Positions 11,515 to 22,556 of a DNA stretch of 64,000 bases are shown here, one piece after another. Within the stretch, counting starts at the first letter, position 1. Each line of letters opens with the position of its first letter. The translations under genes and the position numbers were made by a program. The stretch spans positions 1,736,001 to 1,800,000 of the forward strand of contig NC_085110.1 in assembly GCF_030269925.1 (NCBI RefSeq). The letters run 5' to 3'. The notes under the pieces were generated by a model. The model did not search any database, was not told the DNA's origin, and saw only the letters and a program-made list of their open reading frames with translations. The DNA is from Bombyx mori. Its lineage: Eukaryota; Arthropoda; Insecta; Lepidoptera; Bombycidae.

Positions 11515-11744
11515 TTTTTTTTTTATTGCATAGATGAGTGGACGAACTCACAGCCCACCTGGTGTTAAGTGATTACCGGAGCCCATAGACCATCCACCCA
11601 TCTTGAGATATGAGTTCTAAGATCTCAATAATTTAGTTACAACGGCTGCCCCACCCTTCAAACCGAAACGCATTACTGCTTCACAGCAGAAATAGGCAGG
11701 GTAGTACCTACCCGTGCGGACTCACAAAAGGTCCTACAACCAAG
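11515..11744 (-). mobile_element. Bm1 SINE, headless
   Basis: Lies between the convergent METTL13 and SUCO 3' ends. Reverse copy from the T tail to GGTCCTACAACCAAG, the common headless boundary of this window. Confidence 0.88.
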
Positions 11745-12056
11745 GTAAGAAGTTACAAAAAGAATAAAAAAACCAAATAAAATGACGCATTTAATGCCGT
11801 TTTCATTTTCCAAACATAACCCGGGACTAGTGCTCGGCGAGCGCGCACCCGCCGCCACTACACCGAACGGAACACACCGCAACAAACGTTTAGGCTCTCT
11901 AATTTATCACAATTGGCACCTATGAGGTCTCCCTATATAACAATTACCATAATTTATACAAATAATAATTTAAAAAACGGTACAATTAATATTCGCATAG
12001 AAATAAATTACAAAAGTAACAACATAAGCTAAGTTTACGATCGAAGGCGTCCACAA

Positions 12057-13064
12057 TTAAAACACTTTCTTCAATATATTCTTCAGACTTTTCTTTTTTT
12101 TACTGCCACTGCTCTCGCTGTCCTGCGGGGACAACTCCGTGGACTCCGACCAGAGACTCCCGGTGGGTGACTCTGAGGCGGCCTTCTTCTTTGCGTTCCC
12201 GTTGAAGATCGGCTCCTCACTCCTCACGACGGGGCTGGGCGTGCTCCTGGTGCTCTGGCGGCTGAACGTTCGCAAAAATGCAGGTGATGACAGTCTCCTG
12301 GTCTTCATGGTTTTTGTTTTCAAGTTGTTGAAGAAGCCATTCGTCTTGGTGTAGTCCGGTTTGGGCGGCTCCACGTCCGCGTTAAACTGCTTGGGCTCGG
12401 ACACGGGCGCCACGTACTCGTCATCATCCAAGGTTATGGTGTTCTCCTGCAGCTTCCCGATGCTGTCCTGCCGCGTCCAACTCTTGGCTGCTGTCTCCGC
12501 GTTAAGTACTATACAAGTTTTTCTCCTTCTGTTCTTACGAGCCACCTGCCACTCTCCTTCGTTGCTGCCCTTGGTGTCCTCAATGGCTTGTCTGGCTATC
12601 TGCAGAGCCTCCTCGCTGGGTCTCCGTTTCTTGGTGGAAGGCGTGGCGTGTCCGCTGACCCCTTCGACAGATTTCCGCCTCAACTTGTCCTGTTTCTTTC
12701 TTGTTTTTCTCGGAACCGGAACTAATATCGGTTCGATTCTTCTTCGTTTCGAGACGTAGTATATAACTAGAGCCACAATGATAGCTTGGAAGATGATGAA
12801 TCTGAAGAAGTTAATGTTTCCGAACCAGCTGTCTCTCTCTTCCATGAGTACGTGCATTGCTGACGTCATCTGGGCCAGCTGTTCCTGGAGATTGCTCATT
12901 TGTTCCAAGTATTTCTGTTCTCGTTCATTTGTTTTCTTCTTCTCCTCTGTCATCTGCTGGACAGTCTTCTCGAAAGTCTTCTGCATCTCTTCCACTTGTC
13001 TCTTGTACCTCCTGCTCAACTCTTCTAAGTATTGTCCCGATAGAGACATGTTGCGTTCTAGGGT
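12057..13064 (-). CDS. SUCO: SUCO terminal exon: coiled coil, membrane helix, basic tail
   Basis: The acceptor (minus) is CTCTATTTCCAG, ending at 13065. It starts TLERNMSLSGQYLEELSRRY in phase 0 and ends with TAA at 12057-12059. The first 75 residues are a heptad-like coiled coil, followed by one hydrophobic helix. Confidence 0.94.
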   Translation of the reverse strand, partial: TLERNMSLSGQYLEELSRRYKRQVEEMQKTFEKTVQQMTEEKKKTNEREQKYLEQMSNLQEQLAQMTSAMHVLMEERDSWFGNINFFRFIIFQAIIVALVIYYVSKRRRIEPILVPVPRKTRKKQDKLRRKSVEGVSGHATPSTKKRRPSEEALQIARQAIEDTKGSNEGEWQVARKNRRRKTCIVLNAETAAKSWTRQDSIGKLQENTITLDDDEYVAPVSEPKQFNADVEPPKPDYTKTNGFFNNLKTKTMKTRRLSSPAFLRTFSRQSTRSTPSPVVRSEEPIFNGNAKKKAASESPTGSLWSESTELSPQDSESSGSKKKKSLKNILKKVF

Positions 13065-16000
13065 CTGGAAATAGAGAAAAATAATTATGGATATTTTTTT
13101 AAAACAGAGTTGTCGATGTCGTTTTGAAATGTTTACTACCTATACTCTATTCCAATTACGAAGCCTCATGATACAGATGTTATTATTATTTTATTGTGTA
13201 TGTGAATTAATTGTGTAATGATTTAGAAATTATGCGAGACGTGAAGAGTTACGTTCTAAGGAGTGTCAAAAGGGACTTTGTAATTGAAATAGAGTATAAT
13301 TATCAATTTACTTAAAACTTCAACATACTCTCAAATTTCTGAAGTACTTAATTGGGAAAAAATAAAATTAGTACCTATTTTAGCTACGTTAATTTTTTTA
13401 AAGCTTTTCGTATTTAAACACATTCGCTCCCACTTTGCGATAGAGTTATTGTAGGAGACAATGAAACGATGGATGTACTGCAAAGAACTCACCTTTACTC
13501 TGTTAGAGAGACGCAAAAAAACAGATTCCTTCTGCAGAGTGGTCTGCTGCTGATTTTGGTTCTGCGTGTTGGGAGCGCCGGGCGGCGCGGGGTCCGCGGC
13601 TATCTGATCGATATCCGAAATGAAATTGTCATTCTCCATCATCAGCTGATCATTCGACTCCTCGCCATTGCCGTCTCTCTTCTCTGTGATTTCCTTGCCG
13701 TTTTCAATTTTTGTTTTCAAAAGTCCATCTTTGTTTTCTTGCTCCGTCGCTATTTCTATAGATTTATCAATATTTGGTGCTATAAATTCTTGGGGTTCAT
13801 CTCCTGAAGTCTCCTCTGCGACGATAACGTCTTCTTTCTTATCCTCCATGTTGTCAACTTCTTCTGGGAGAAGTTCCACAGGTAACGTGCTGCTATCGTT
13901 GAGCGTATCAATTGGTATCTCATCACTTTGCGTTGTTTCATTGATTTTATCATCGGAGCCGTTGCTATTGTCGGGAGCCAACTTGATCTCTTGTTCGCCG
14001 TTAGTTCCGCTATTCACGACCTGCGGCGACTCTTCAGTACTATTATCACTAGTAACGTTATGTTCGTTTTCAAAGCTCGTATTCAAAACGACCTTCTTCT
14101 CTTTTATCGCTAATATATTACACAAGGCGGCTAAATACTTTTGCGGGAATAACGCGTTCATGTAAGCGACACGCTCATCACTAAACTCTATTGTCTTTGT
14201 ACTTTTAAAATCTAAACCGAACTGTTGGCAGATGCCAGTACACTTCAAGGTATCGCGGAGGAATCCTTGACGCATTAAACTAACTAATTTGTCCGAGTTA
14301 CAACTAATGAGTTCGTATACGTCATTGTACAGCGACTCACTGCAATTATCACACACTATAATATGGCTGGGAGAGCAACAGCGTCTGTACGCGTCGTCTG
14401 CCAACGTGTCGTTGTGTTCGGACGACACGTTTTTAGGAACTTCCGTTTTGACTAACGCCTGGGCCGCCTTCTTCATAATGGACATGACGGCGTCCCGCGC
14501 GGACCCGAACAGGTTCTTGGAGGGCTCCGTCTCGGCGGCCGGCACGTCGGGAACGTCTATTATCTCGTCGTCTTCGTCCTCGTCGATATGAGCGGGATGT
14601 TGCGAATTCTCCTTCTCTAGCACCTCGAACTCTGAAGTGCCGTACACTTTGAACAGCGAAATCGGACAGTAATGCTCCGAGCCGTGATGCGAAAGCATCT
14701 CGACTTTTATGAACTTGCCGAATAGATGTGGGTACAGGTCGAAGCTTTGCACGTCTCTCATGTCTTGGGCGGTGAACTGTCCGACGCTAGCCCAGTCTCT
14801 CGTCGGGAACCGATCGCTAAAGTAAACGGCGATGTCTTTGGGAGTTGAAGAAAACAACTCGAAGTTGGCTATCTCTATTTTTTGAGCTTGAACAGCTTCG
14901 CAGAGTTCGACGACGAACCAAATGCGACTGTTGCACGTGTTGAGCATGTACTCGTCCCGGTTGGGTGAGAGGATGGAGCTGGGCGAGCCCGCCTCCGGGT
15001 TGACGGCGACGACCTTGGCGCCGCACGCCAGCGACGCGTAGTTCTTCGACCGCAACTTCACGCTCTTACTACTAAAATTAGTATTACTATGACTAGGTTG
15101 ACTCGAGTGATTCAGTACTGTGTCCTGTTTCTCTGCCTCGGCGAGTTGTTTCTGCGCCCACTCCGAAAACGAGGGGATGTCTTCTTGCGGGGTTTCCGGT
15201 TTGACTGGAACGTGAACCGGTTCTTCATCTATTTGTTCTTCAACTTGAGATTCTAAGACTTCTCCGTCTGGTTGAGATGCATCTTCTGTTTGTTTCAGTT
15301 CATGTTTGGGGACCGCTTTCACAACCAGTCTCGGTTCTGTGCTTGGCTTGTCCTCTAAACTGTCTGTTTCACTTTCAACCTTTATTGTATCGGTGTCGAC
15401 GATTGAAAATGCCTTGGTGTCGTTGTGCTCGTCGGAGTCATTTACGAACATTAGTTCATCCGTATTGCCCAGGTCCAATTTCGCGTTATCCCCGAACGAT
15501 ATAAGAACCGGAGGCTGCCCTGTGTCAGGTAATCTGAAAGTAATGAAATTGAAATCAATTAATATATTTTTTTACTTCAAACTATAAAATATGTATTTAA
15601 ACTACATTATTTTTACGTTATTTAATGAAAAGTAAATTAGAATCCAAAAGTAATGAAAATAGAAAACTGAACCGTCCGATAAAGTATAATCTTTATGTTT
15701 TATTTATTTATTGGTTAGACGGATGGACGAACTCACAGCCCACCTGGTCTTAAGTGGTTACTGGAGTCCATAGACATCTACAACGTAAATGCGCCACCCA
15801 TCTTGAGATATAAGTTCTAAGATCCCAAGTATAGTTACAACGGCTGCCCCACCGTTCAAACCGAAACGCATTACTGCTTCACGGCAGAAATAGGCAGGGT
15901 GGTAGTACGTACACGCGCGGACTCACAAGAGGTCCTACCACCAGTAAATTAGTACGTCCCATCTCCCGCACGACCGCATAACTATTACAAACGTTCAAAA

Positions 16001-19000
16001 AATTCGATGTCATTACAATAAATCTAAACATAGCCTCAAACATAAATTCCTTCTTTTGCGCGTACAACGCACCGCTCAATTGACACAATAACTTGTTTAT
16101 TTGTTATGGCTTCCTACGCATCCGCTCTACACGCGAACGATCAGTGTTTGTCACATTTCGAGTTAAGAATTGACCTCTCTTTTTCAATGTAGCTCATGTC
16201 ATCAACGATATAAAATTATGGACGACTAGCTGTATCCGCCCGCTTCACTGGACATTTAAAATTAACATTATTATTTCTCACCCCCATAAAGATTCTCATC
16301 ATTAACGGCCCCGCAACTGGTGCAGGGAGTCCCAACAATCATATAAATAGCCTATCCATTAAGTACATGTATTTTCTACATGGATACCAAGTTTCAAGTC
16401 AATCGGATGCATGCTTCAGTAGTTATAATGGAACATCCGTAAAAACTACTGTAGATTTATATATTAGTATAGAAGATAGATCAAAACTAGTCCCATCAAT
16501 AATACCAATATACTAGCGACCCGCCCTCGCTTCGCTTCGGAAATTAAAAATTTGTTATTGATAGCCGAGTCCCGCGATGTTATCCGCGGTTATTTTCATA
16601 CCGCGGGTGACGCCGCGGGGCGAAGCTAATCTAAAAAAAGTAGCCTTAGTTACTCCTTATATCATCAGCTACCTATCAGTGAAAGTCTCGTCAAAATCTG
16701 TCCAGCCGTTCCAAAAATTAGCCAGAACAAACAGACAGACAAAAATTGTAAAAAATGTTATTTTGCTGTATGTACCGTATATACATATACATTACACATT
16801 ACAAAGAGACACTCCAATTTTATTTATACGTCACTACAAGGAATCTAATTGACTAATAGACATAAAGCTATGCTGTACTATGTTTGCCCTGTTTAGTCAT
16901 TCGCGATTGTAATGACGAAACGGACAAAACCTGCAGCGCTGAATCGCTTCTCCCTGCTTCTTTGTTTTCTACTTCTTCTCCTTCCATTTCTGGATCACGG
17001 TGTATTTCGTTTAAATCGTCGAAAAACGAGACTCTTGTTATAAAAACAAAGATGTGATTAAACGTCATACAAAGAGTTTTGTCTTGAACAGTCACTGAAA
17101 ACGAAGTATTGATTTCCAAAACGGTATTTTTAGACTCGTAAAGACTTAGTGCCTACATATAGCTGTGTTTTAAACAGTCGCAGAGTGCTCTGTAACGTTA
17201 TTATCTTATTTATCTTTCGTAATTAGAATCTACTGAAATCGAATGGGGTAAATAGCGCTTTATACAGCACAGCTTAATGTTGTTGCTCTACGCACACAAA
17301 GGAATTGTGGGTATTTTTGTTTAAATTTGCGCAGAGTTTTATTGAAATTTTTACGCATCGTGTTTTCAATCGCAGGAATGTTTTCTGCGTGACACAGCAG
17401 AAACACAGCAGTCGATCCAATAATTTAACAAAAATAACTTGATGCGAATTAATGTATCTTTAGAGTTGTCGAGGGCTTGATTTCTATAATATTTTTTTGA
17501 TAACTTATTTAAGGAATACCTTATCCTAAAAATGGTCAAACAGATATTTATAATGCATTAGAATCGATTACAATTCGTACACGCCTTAATAGAACAGATA
17601 ACTAAAAATAGAATATTATACTGTATAGTTGTTGGGCTTTAAAGTCCCCTAGATATAGTCCCTTAGGCTTCCAGCGAATTGCTAGGGAAATGAGTTATCA
17701 TTGTTTGCCTGATCACAGAAATATAGAATAATCAAGACACCTCGATAAATCTAACATTTGATGTGGTGGAACTAATATGATGAAAGAAGAAATTGTTTAG
17801 GAATCTTGGCAAGAACCAAACGTATGAACTTAAGAAGTAACATCATTAAATTTCGTGATTAGTAATAATAGTACTATAGAGGTTAATGCACCGTCCAAAC
17901 TTACACACTCTCAATAATCAATAATACTTTCTATTTGTGCTCTCAGATCGATTGATAAAGTTCTATTTAATTGTATGTTACATGTATGTATTATATAATA
18001 TAGGTTAAACATAAAACCATCAAAAGTTGAGTAACGTGTTGGGTATTAGTACAGGCTGATACTGCCGCCTAACCCATTTTTCATCTTAAGACCAGGGTCG
18101 AGGATGGCGAAGTTTTATGATTAAATGATCGAATGACGAGATCGTCCTTGAAAGATTTTGTAAGCCAACGCCTGATTTATTTAGAATTGAAAAAAGCCCA
18201 AAAATAACAGGGTCTTTCGATAAAGGAACGAACATCCCTCTCAATGTGCTGGTAGCAGATTTACACATTATAAGAGCAGCTGACATAGTCACAACTTGAC
18301 AAAAACGGTGTCAGCACCGAAAAGTCGGTTGGTTATCATAAAAATAACATTCAAAAGGGTATTTTATTGCGTATTCTGTTTCAAAGGTATGGTCGTGGCA
18401 CACGTCTATAGATTAGCAGACGGCAACTTCACCCATTCGCATTGTAATACAATGTTACTAGCGTTCGAATACGAATTTAGTTCACCCAGTTTCGAGAAAA
18501 GTACGAGACAGTGTAAGATTGTGTAGTTTATATATTTAACGCGAAATTGCTGCAAATTCTCACTGCACAATACAAACAGTATGCATAGATATACCAAAAC
18601 GCGCGGAGAAAGTGCAACAGACATTATTTCCTAACAGATTGAACATTTTAACACTATACTATTGTATACCTAAGTTATCTATACTTCAGTCGATAACCTA
18701 CATGTTATCAACTAAATGCCAAACAAGACAAAATGCTTTTTTTAAGTTAAATCTTTGCGTTCTAATTATCTGTTGCTATTAGGGTATTTTCAATATAATG
18801 TTCTTCAGCAGTGGCTCTATTAGCGGAGTTTATCAGTAAATTTGGAACACCGAGTCCATTTGGGCCTGTTTTTCCATTTTTAGTCTGTTCATGAACTCAA
18901 TCAAATTCGCCCTCTATCTTTACATCCGCATATTTAACTTTAGTTTGTTGACTATACAACTAAGCATTTGTTAATTTAGCATAATATTCATTAATTATTT

Positions 19001-19249
19001 ATTGAATGTGGTATCAAAAAGATATCGTTGGGCGTGTCCATATTACCAAAATACCCCTCAAAACCAATTTTGCGATGCATGGACTCATCGTTCTTGCAGA
19101 AAGCTACAAATGATCAGTCATTAAGCTCCATTTTATTAGAGACAACAAAATCCTTACGTGTAAAATATCTTGGTCAGTCCCTGGTGGCCACCGTACGACA
19201 ACAGCTGACATATTAGCAGAGCCGCAAGCAGCGCCCGCGGCGGCGACAT
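12057..19249 (-). CDS. SUCO: SUCO-type SUN domain protein, 3 coding exons, 1046 residues
   Basis: Coding exons (minus order) are 19249-19158, 15533-13493 and 13064-12057; phases match (2, then 0). Family knowledge: SUCO (SUN domain-containing ossification factor, related to yeast Slp1) is an ER/nuclear-envelope membrane glycoprotein involved in protein maturation. Residues 1-31 hold a signal peptide (MSPPRALLAALLICQLL). The acidic N-region includes IPSFSEWAQK at about 150-159. The SUN domain covers about 195-330 (NYASLACGAKVVA, YMLNTCNSRIWFVVELCE, ANFELFSSTPKD, GSEHYCPISLFKVYGTS). A long acidic segment leads to KESVFLRLSNRVKTLERNMS, a coiled coil (about 721-789), one membrane helix (about 797-815, FRFIIFQAIIVALVIYYV) and a basic tail ending KKKKSLKNILKKVF. 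I chose the ATG at 19249 because the upstream in-frame extension has no ATG. Confidence 0.93.
13493..15533 (-). CDS. SUCO: SUCO large exon with SUN domain
   Basis: The acceptor (minus) is ATTACTTTCAG and the donor AAAGGTGAGT. The exon has 2041 nt; its first base completes a Thr codon begun in exon 1. The open frame runs past the donor as far as 13331, but those extra codons are intron. Confidence 0.93.
15699..15948 (-). mobile_element. Bm1 SINE, headless
   Basis: Reverse copy from the T-rich tail to GGTCCTACCACCAGTAAA, about 165 bp inside SUCO intron 1 from the exon 2 acceptor. Confidence 0.9.
16225..16465 (-). mobile_element. CTAG-ended element (Helitron- or RTE-like), copy 1
   Basis: About 240 bp from ACTAGCTGTATCCGCCCGC to TGTAGATTTATATATTA. 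It aligns closely with 55512-55755. On the - strand it would end ...CTAG before T, as Helitrons do. The class is not certain. Confidence 0.5.
16512..16790 (-). mobile_element. CTAG-ended element of a second family
   Basis: Begins ACTAGCGACCCGCCCTCG and contains CAAAATCTGTCCAGCCGTTC and AACAAACAGACAGACAAAAA, typical of abundant lepidopteran Helitron/RTE-like repeats. The right end is approximate. Confidence 0.45.
19158..19249 (-). CDS. SUCO: SUCO first coding exon, signal peptide
   Basis: Begins at ATG 19249 and ends TTTTACAC before donor GTAAGGA at 19157. The two leftover bases fit the single leading base of the next exon. Residues: MSPPRALLAALLICQLLSYG, then GHQGLTKIFY. The assignment rests on phase, the donor, the signal peptide and strand order, not on sequence homology. 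Confidence 0.8.
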
Positions 19250-19345
19250 CGTGCAACCGCCGCCGGCGCATTGGCGAAGCACCGATACACTAATCACGAT
19301 ACCAAACACACAGCACACGACGAACGTCCAAACGCGACCGATGAT

Positions 19346-19381
19346 CACGACCTTCTTAATAAATCTCTAGCGGCACACTGA
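19346..19381 (-). promoter_or_regulatory. SUCO core promoter: Inr plus DPE
   Basis: On the - strand TTCAGTGTG gives an initiator (TCAGT at 19381-19377, A+1 at 19379). GGTCGTG begins exactly at +28 (19352-19346) and fits the arthropod DPE consensus RGWCGTG. The predicted 5' UTR to ATG 19249 is 130 nt. No TATA box was noticed. Confidence 0.55.
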
Positions 19382-21150
19382 AATGCACTTTAAATTTTGT
19401 CCGCATGTAGTTCTTGCTCCCAGTCTTATGGCACATAGAGCGTAGTAGTAATTTGGTCACTATTTGTTGCACTAGTTCAAGCGTATGAAAGCTTTTAAAG
19501 ATTTCACGAATCTATTAGTTAAATAATTAAAATATGATTAAGAACCTACACTTCAATGTTTGCAAAACAACGATTCAGCGTTCGTCAATTTATCCAAACA
19601 TACCTGTTTTAATTGTATCGAAACTCAACAGAAACATTAGTCACCAGAAAGTCCGGCGTTATTCAACAATATTGTGTATCGTTTATATCACGCACTAAAT
19701 TCAATTATAACTAAATCAAATTAATACAACATAATGCAGAACGCAACTGCAGAGATTTAATGAAGCTTGATATTAACAAAAAATAACAAAAAGGTATATG
19801 TATAAACAAACAGAGGCTTTTCATGCATAGCGCATACAAATTCCAGCTATTGGTGGCTTGCAATTTTGCCAATTTTTTTGTTTCTAGATGCCTTTTCTCC
19901 TGGGAATGTATTTTTATCAAAGAGATAACTGAAGTAATCATTACAACGCAATATTAATAGGTATTCATAGATATGAGCTAGTGGATTGTATCGGGCATAG
20001 TGCACTGTATCGATCCAATTAATCAAGTGGTACATGAAACACTGCATTGTGTTGGAATAGGGCCAAACAAGGACAACGATCTCAATAGGCCATCGAGGAA
20101 ATTGATACAAAGTTGAGACACGGCGTTATAAGACTTATAAGTAATGCACAATATATGCTGATGAAAGCAACACCTAATAAATAAGAACCGCTATTTGAAT
20201 TGAGATATCAGGGTGATCTCATATTGAGGGTGTCAGGGTTAATCAGGGTGGTTCAAGACAGACTAAACTACACACTGGCAATGGCCTACACTTAAACGAT
20301 TTGATGGACCTTAAAGGTAAAGTTTATCGAGTTAGCAGATCTTTTCTTGAAACTCAATTGAAATTTAGAAAAGAAACGCCAAACACTGATTTAATAAGTA
20401 ACGCGACAACGGATTCCGTAATCAACGGAGTTACGGAGTGACAAAAATATAGCTAATCTTAATGGGTACCTTTATTATAAAAAAAATCAGTGAATTTATG
20501 TGTATTATCTATGTTCAGTGACATTATGATACCAGTTTCTGCTACTATAGCCAATTATCTTTCCTTTAAGCATATTAGAACTGACTTCACTAAGAATAGA
20601 GAGCGTCCAGTGTCTAATAGGTAAGCCACTGGGCGCATGCGTAGGCATGCGAATATGTTGTAGTTTGAACCCCGGTCAGTTACAAATTTACGTAAACGAA
20701 TCCTCAGGTCAAGGTGTAAAATCGTTTAATCAAATCAAACACGCAAATAGAAAATAAAAAGATGTAAGCAACATTAAACTACTCCAACCGTGGAGCCATT
20801 TGATTACGACTTAATCTCCCCGTATAGCTAGCAGTAAGTTAGGTTGCGTCGTAACGTAACGAGATACGATAAATTGAAATTAAATCCGACACAGTTGCGC
20901 TCAATGGGCCCTTAATAAGCCAGTGGAGGGGAAAATGGCCTATCAAGTCAATAGGCCAAATTACGATCGTAACTAGCAAAGTAACGAGAATTAGGAGGAA
21001 TACATAAAAATATTGCAGAGCACTAATTTCGTAAACAGTCGGTCGACCACCGCGAACAACTCCAACTTCTACTTTCCCTTCATCAATCCACATTTTTCAA
21101 TCCAAGACAACATTCCTCTGCATATTATGATTCCGCACGGTTACGACGCC
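19382..21150. other. Region upstream of SUCO, nothing recognised
   Basis: Unique-looking AT-rich sequence. No exon or known repeat could be supported. A tRNA-like B-box phrase near 20670 (GTTTGAACCCCGG) has no convincing A box or fold. Confidence 0.5.
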
Positions 21151-21151
21151 A

Positions 21152-21250
21152 CCCTAGACATGTGTACCGTGAAATCATACGTCACGGTCTAAAGAGCGAG
21201 GGGATAGTCGTGAATCTAATGCAGCTGAAACTTCAACCTCATGTCTAGGG
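21152..21250. repeat. Short inverted-repeat element or hairpin
   Basis: CCCTAGACATG (21152-21162) and its exact inverse CATGTCTAGGG (21240-21250) bracket about 77 bp that holds a smaller inverted pair (ACCGTGA/TCACGGT). Possibly a tiny MITE. Confidence 0.5.
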
Positions 21251-22089
21251 GCGCGGGTGACGTCAAATCACTACAGTACTATAATTATCAATTTTTTAAG
21301 GGGTTTTATGACCTGGTAACTGAGATCTTTAAGTCATGTCTTATTATAATTTATATTGTTATTTTTATGAAAAATGATAATATGAAGTGAAATGAAATTA
21401 AGTAAATGAAATGAGATGAGTTGATATGGGATAAAATATAATCTCAGTAAAATGGGGTTATTTACTGGGATTTTTTCAGTGGACTTTTTGGAGGATCCCG
21501 AGAAGTTACGTCCAGCGGCTTTGTTTCATTTTCCCACATTTGTGCAGTTTCAAAGATATAAAGCACTTAATTACACATTAAACACCGTTATTACACATTT
21601 AAACCCGAAGAAACACTAAATAGACAAAATAAAACAAATCACACAACTTCACTCCTCGAGTTCTCGCCAAAAAGTCCCTCATTATCTATGACTAGTGTTG
21701 TTTGTTGTTTTAAAGAATATTATTGATTACTTGTATGTAGCAGATTCCGAATAATCGATAAGTGAGTAGCATTTCACCATCAGTTGTATACATATTTATA
21801 TAATTTTGACCATAATGAAAGAAATGAGGCAGGGGCCTCCCTGTGTGCACAGTAAGGAGCAATTTAAGATAAAATTTAACGTCAGTGCGTTATTAATTCG
21901 GTTTGTTGAACACTAATGCGATCTTGTCCTGATATTTTTAGTATTGAAGGTGAAAGGTCAGACATAGACATGTGACCTCAAAGGGGTACTCGTGATAAGT
22001 CTGGCTTGTTGCGTTTTACTATTATAATGTATTTGTTTCAACTATGTTTAGGGTAGTATTTATTCCATCCGCCTGCTGTGTGCTTCGTG

Positions 22090-22175
22090 CGAGTTTTTTA
22101 GCTTCTCGATTGCATAAAAGTTAACTCAAATTTGTATGGAGTAAGAACAGCAGCCCTAGCGGCAAATGAAGGGAA
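22090..22175 (+). mobile_element. Foldback MITE family A, half copy
   Basis: GAGTTTTTTAGCTTCTCGAT, TAAAAGTTAACTCAAATTTG and CCCTAGCGGCAAATG match the left arm and core of the copies at 29565 and 42861. The right arm is missing. Confidence 0.65.
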
Positions 22176-22556
22176 GCAGAGCCCAGATGTCTGTTTTCAA
22201 TAAGTAATACCTTCAAATGGGTGGATGACTAGTTTATCAATGACTGCCGCTACAAAATAAAAAATTGTAAAGGAAAATGTGCTGATGAATCATAGACGTT
22301 AAGAGGTTATTGGAGTTCAGTTACATTTACTTAGCGTCGAGCAAATTAGCTCATAGCCAGTCTGTTGCAAAGTGTTTTGAGGTCAGATGATCTTAATGAT
22401 AGTAGTCCGTTCGGCTATTAAATAAAAGAAGAGACCTTAAGCTACTGGATTTTCTTGTCCACGATCTTTTCGTATATATCTTTATTTTTTTTCTATTGCA
22501 GGTGGTGGAACGAATGTTGAAGTTCTAGGGGGTGGGTATACTATTTTGGCTGCGGT

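Larger units (their letters stand above)
15534..19157 (-). other. SUCO intron 1 (3.6 kb)
   Basis: Contains one headless Bm1 and two CTAG-ended elements at its 3' side. The stretch 16800-19157 holds nothing I recognise apart from short chance open frames. Confidence 0.6.

Noticed and set aside
12139..15587. + strand open frames opposite SUCO (for example 12361-12759, 13668-14165)
   Set aside because: These are antisense shadows of the SUCO coding exons.
16868..17119. - strand frame within SUCO intron 1 as an extra SUCO exon
   Set aside because: It ends in a stop and the flanking exons already join in phase without it.
19249..19348. N-terminal extension of SUCO up to 19348
   Set aside because: The upstream in-frame start would be GTG. 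The first in-frame ATG is 19249 and gives a proper signal peptide.
20600..20690. tRNA or SINE head near GTTTGAACCCCGG
   Set aside because: There is a B-box-like phrase only; no matching A box, stem or repeated copies in the window.
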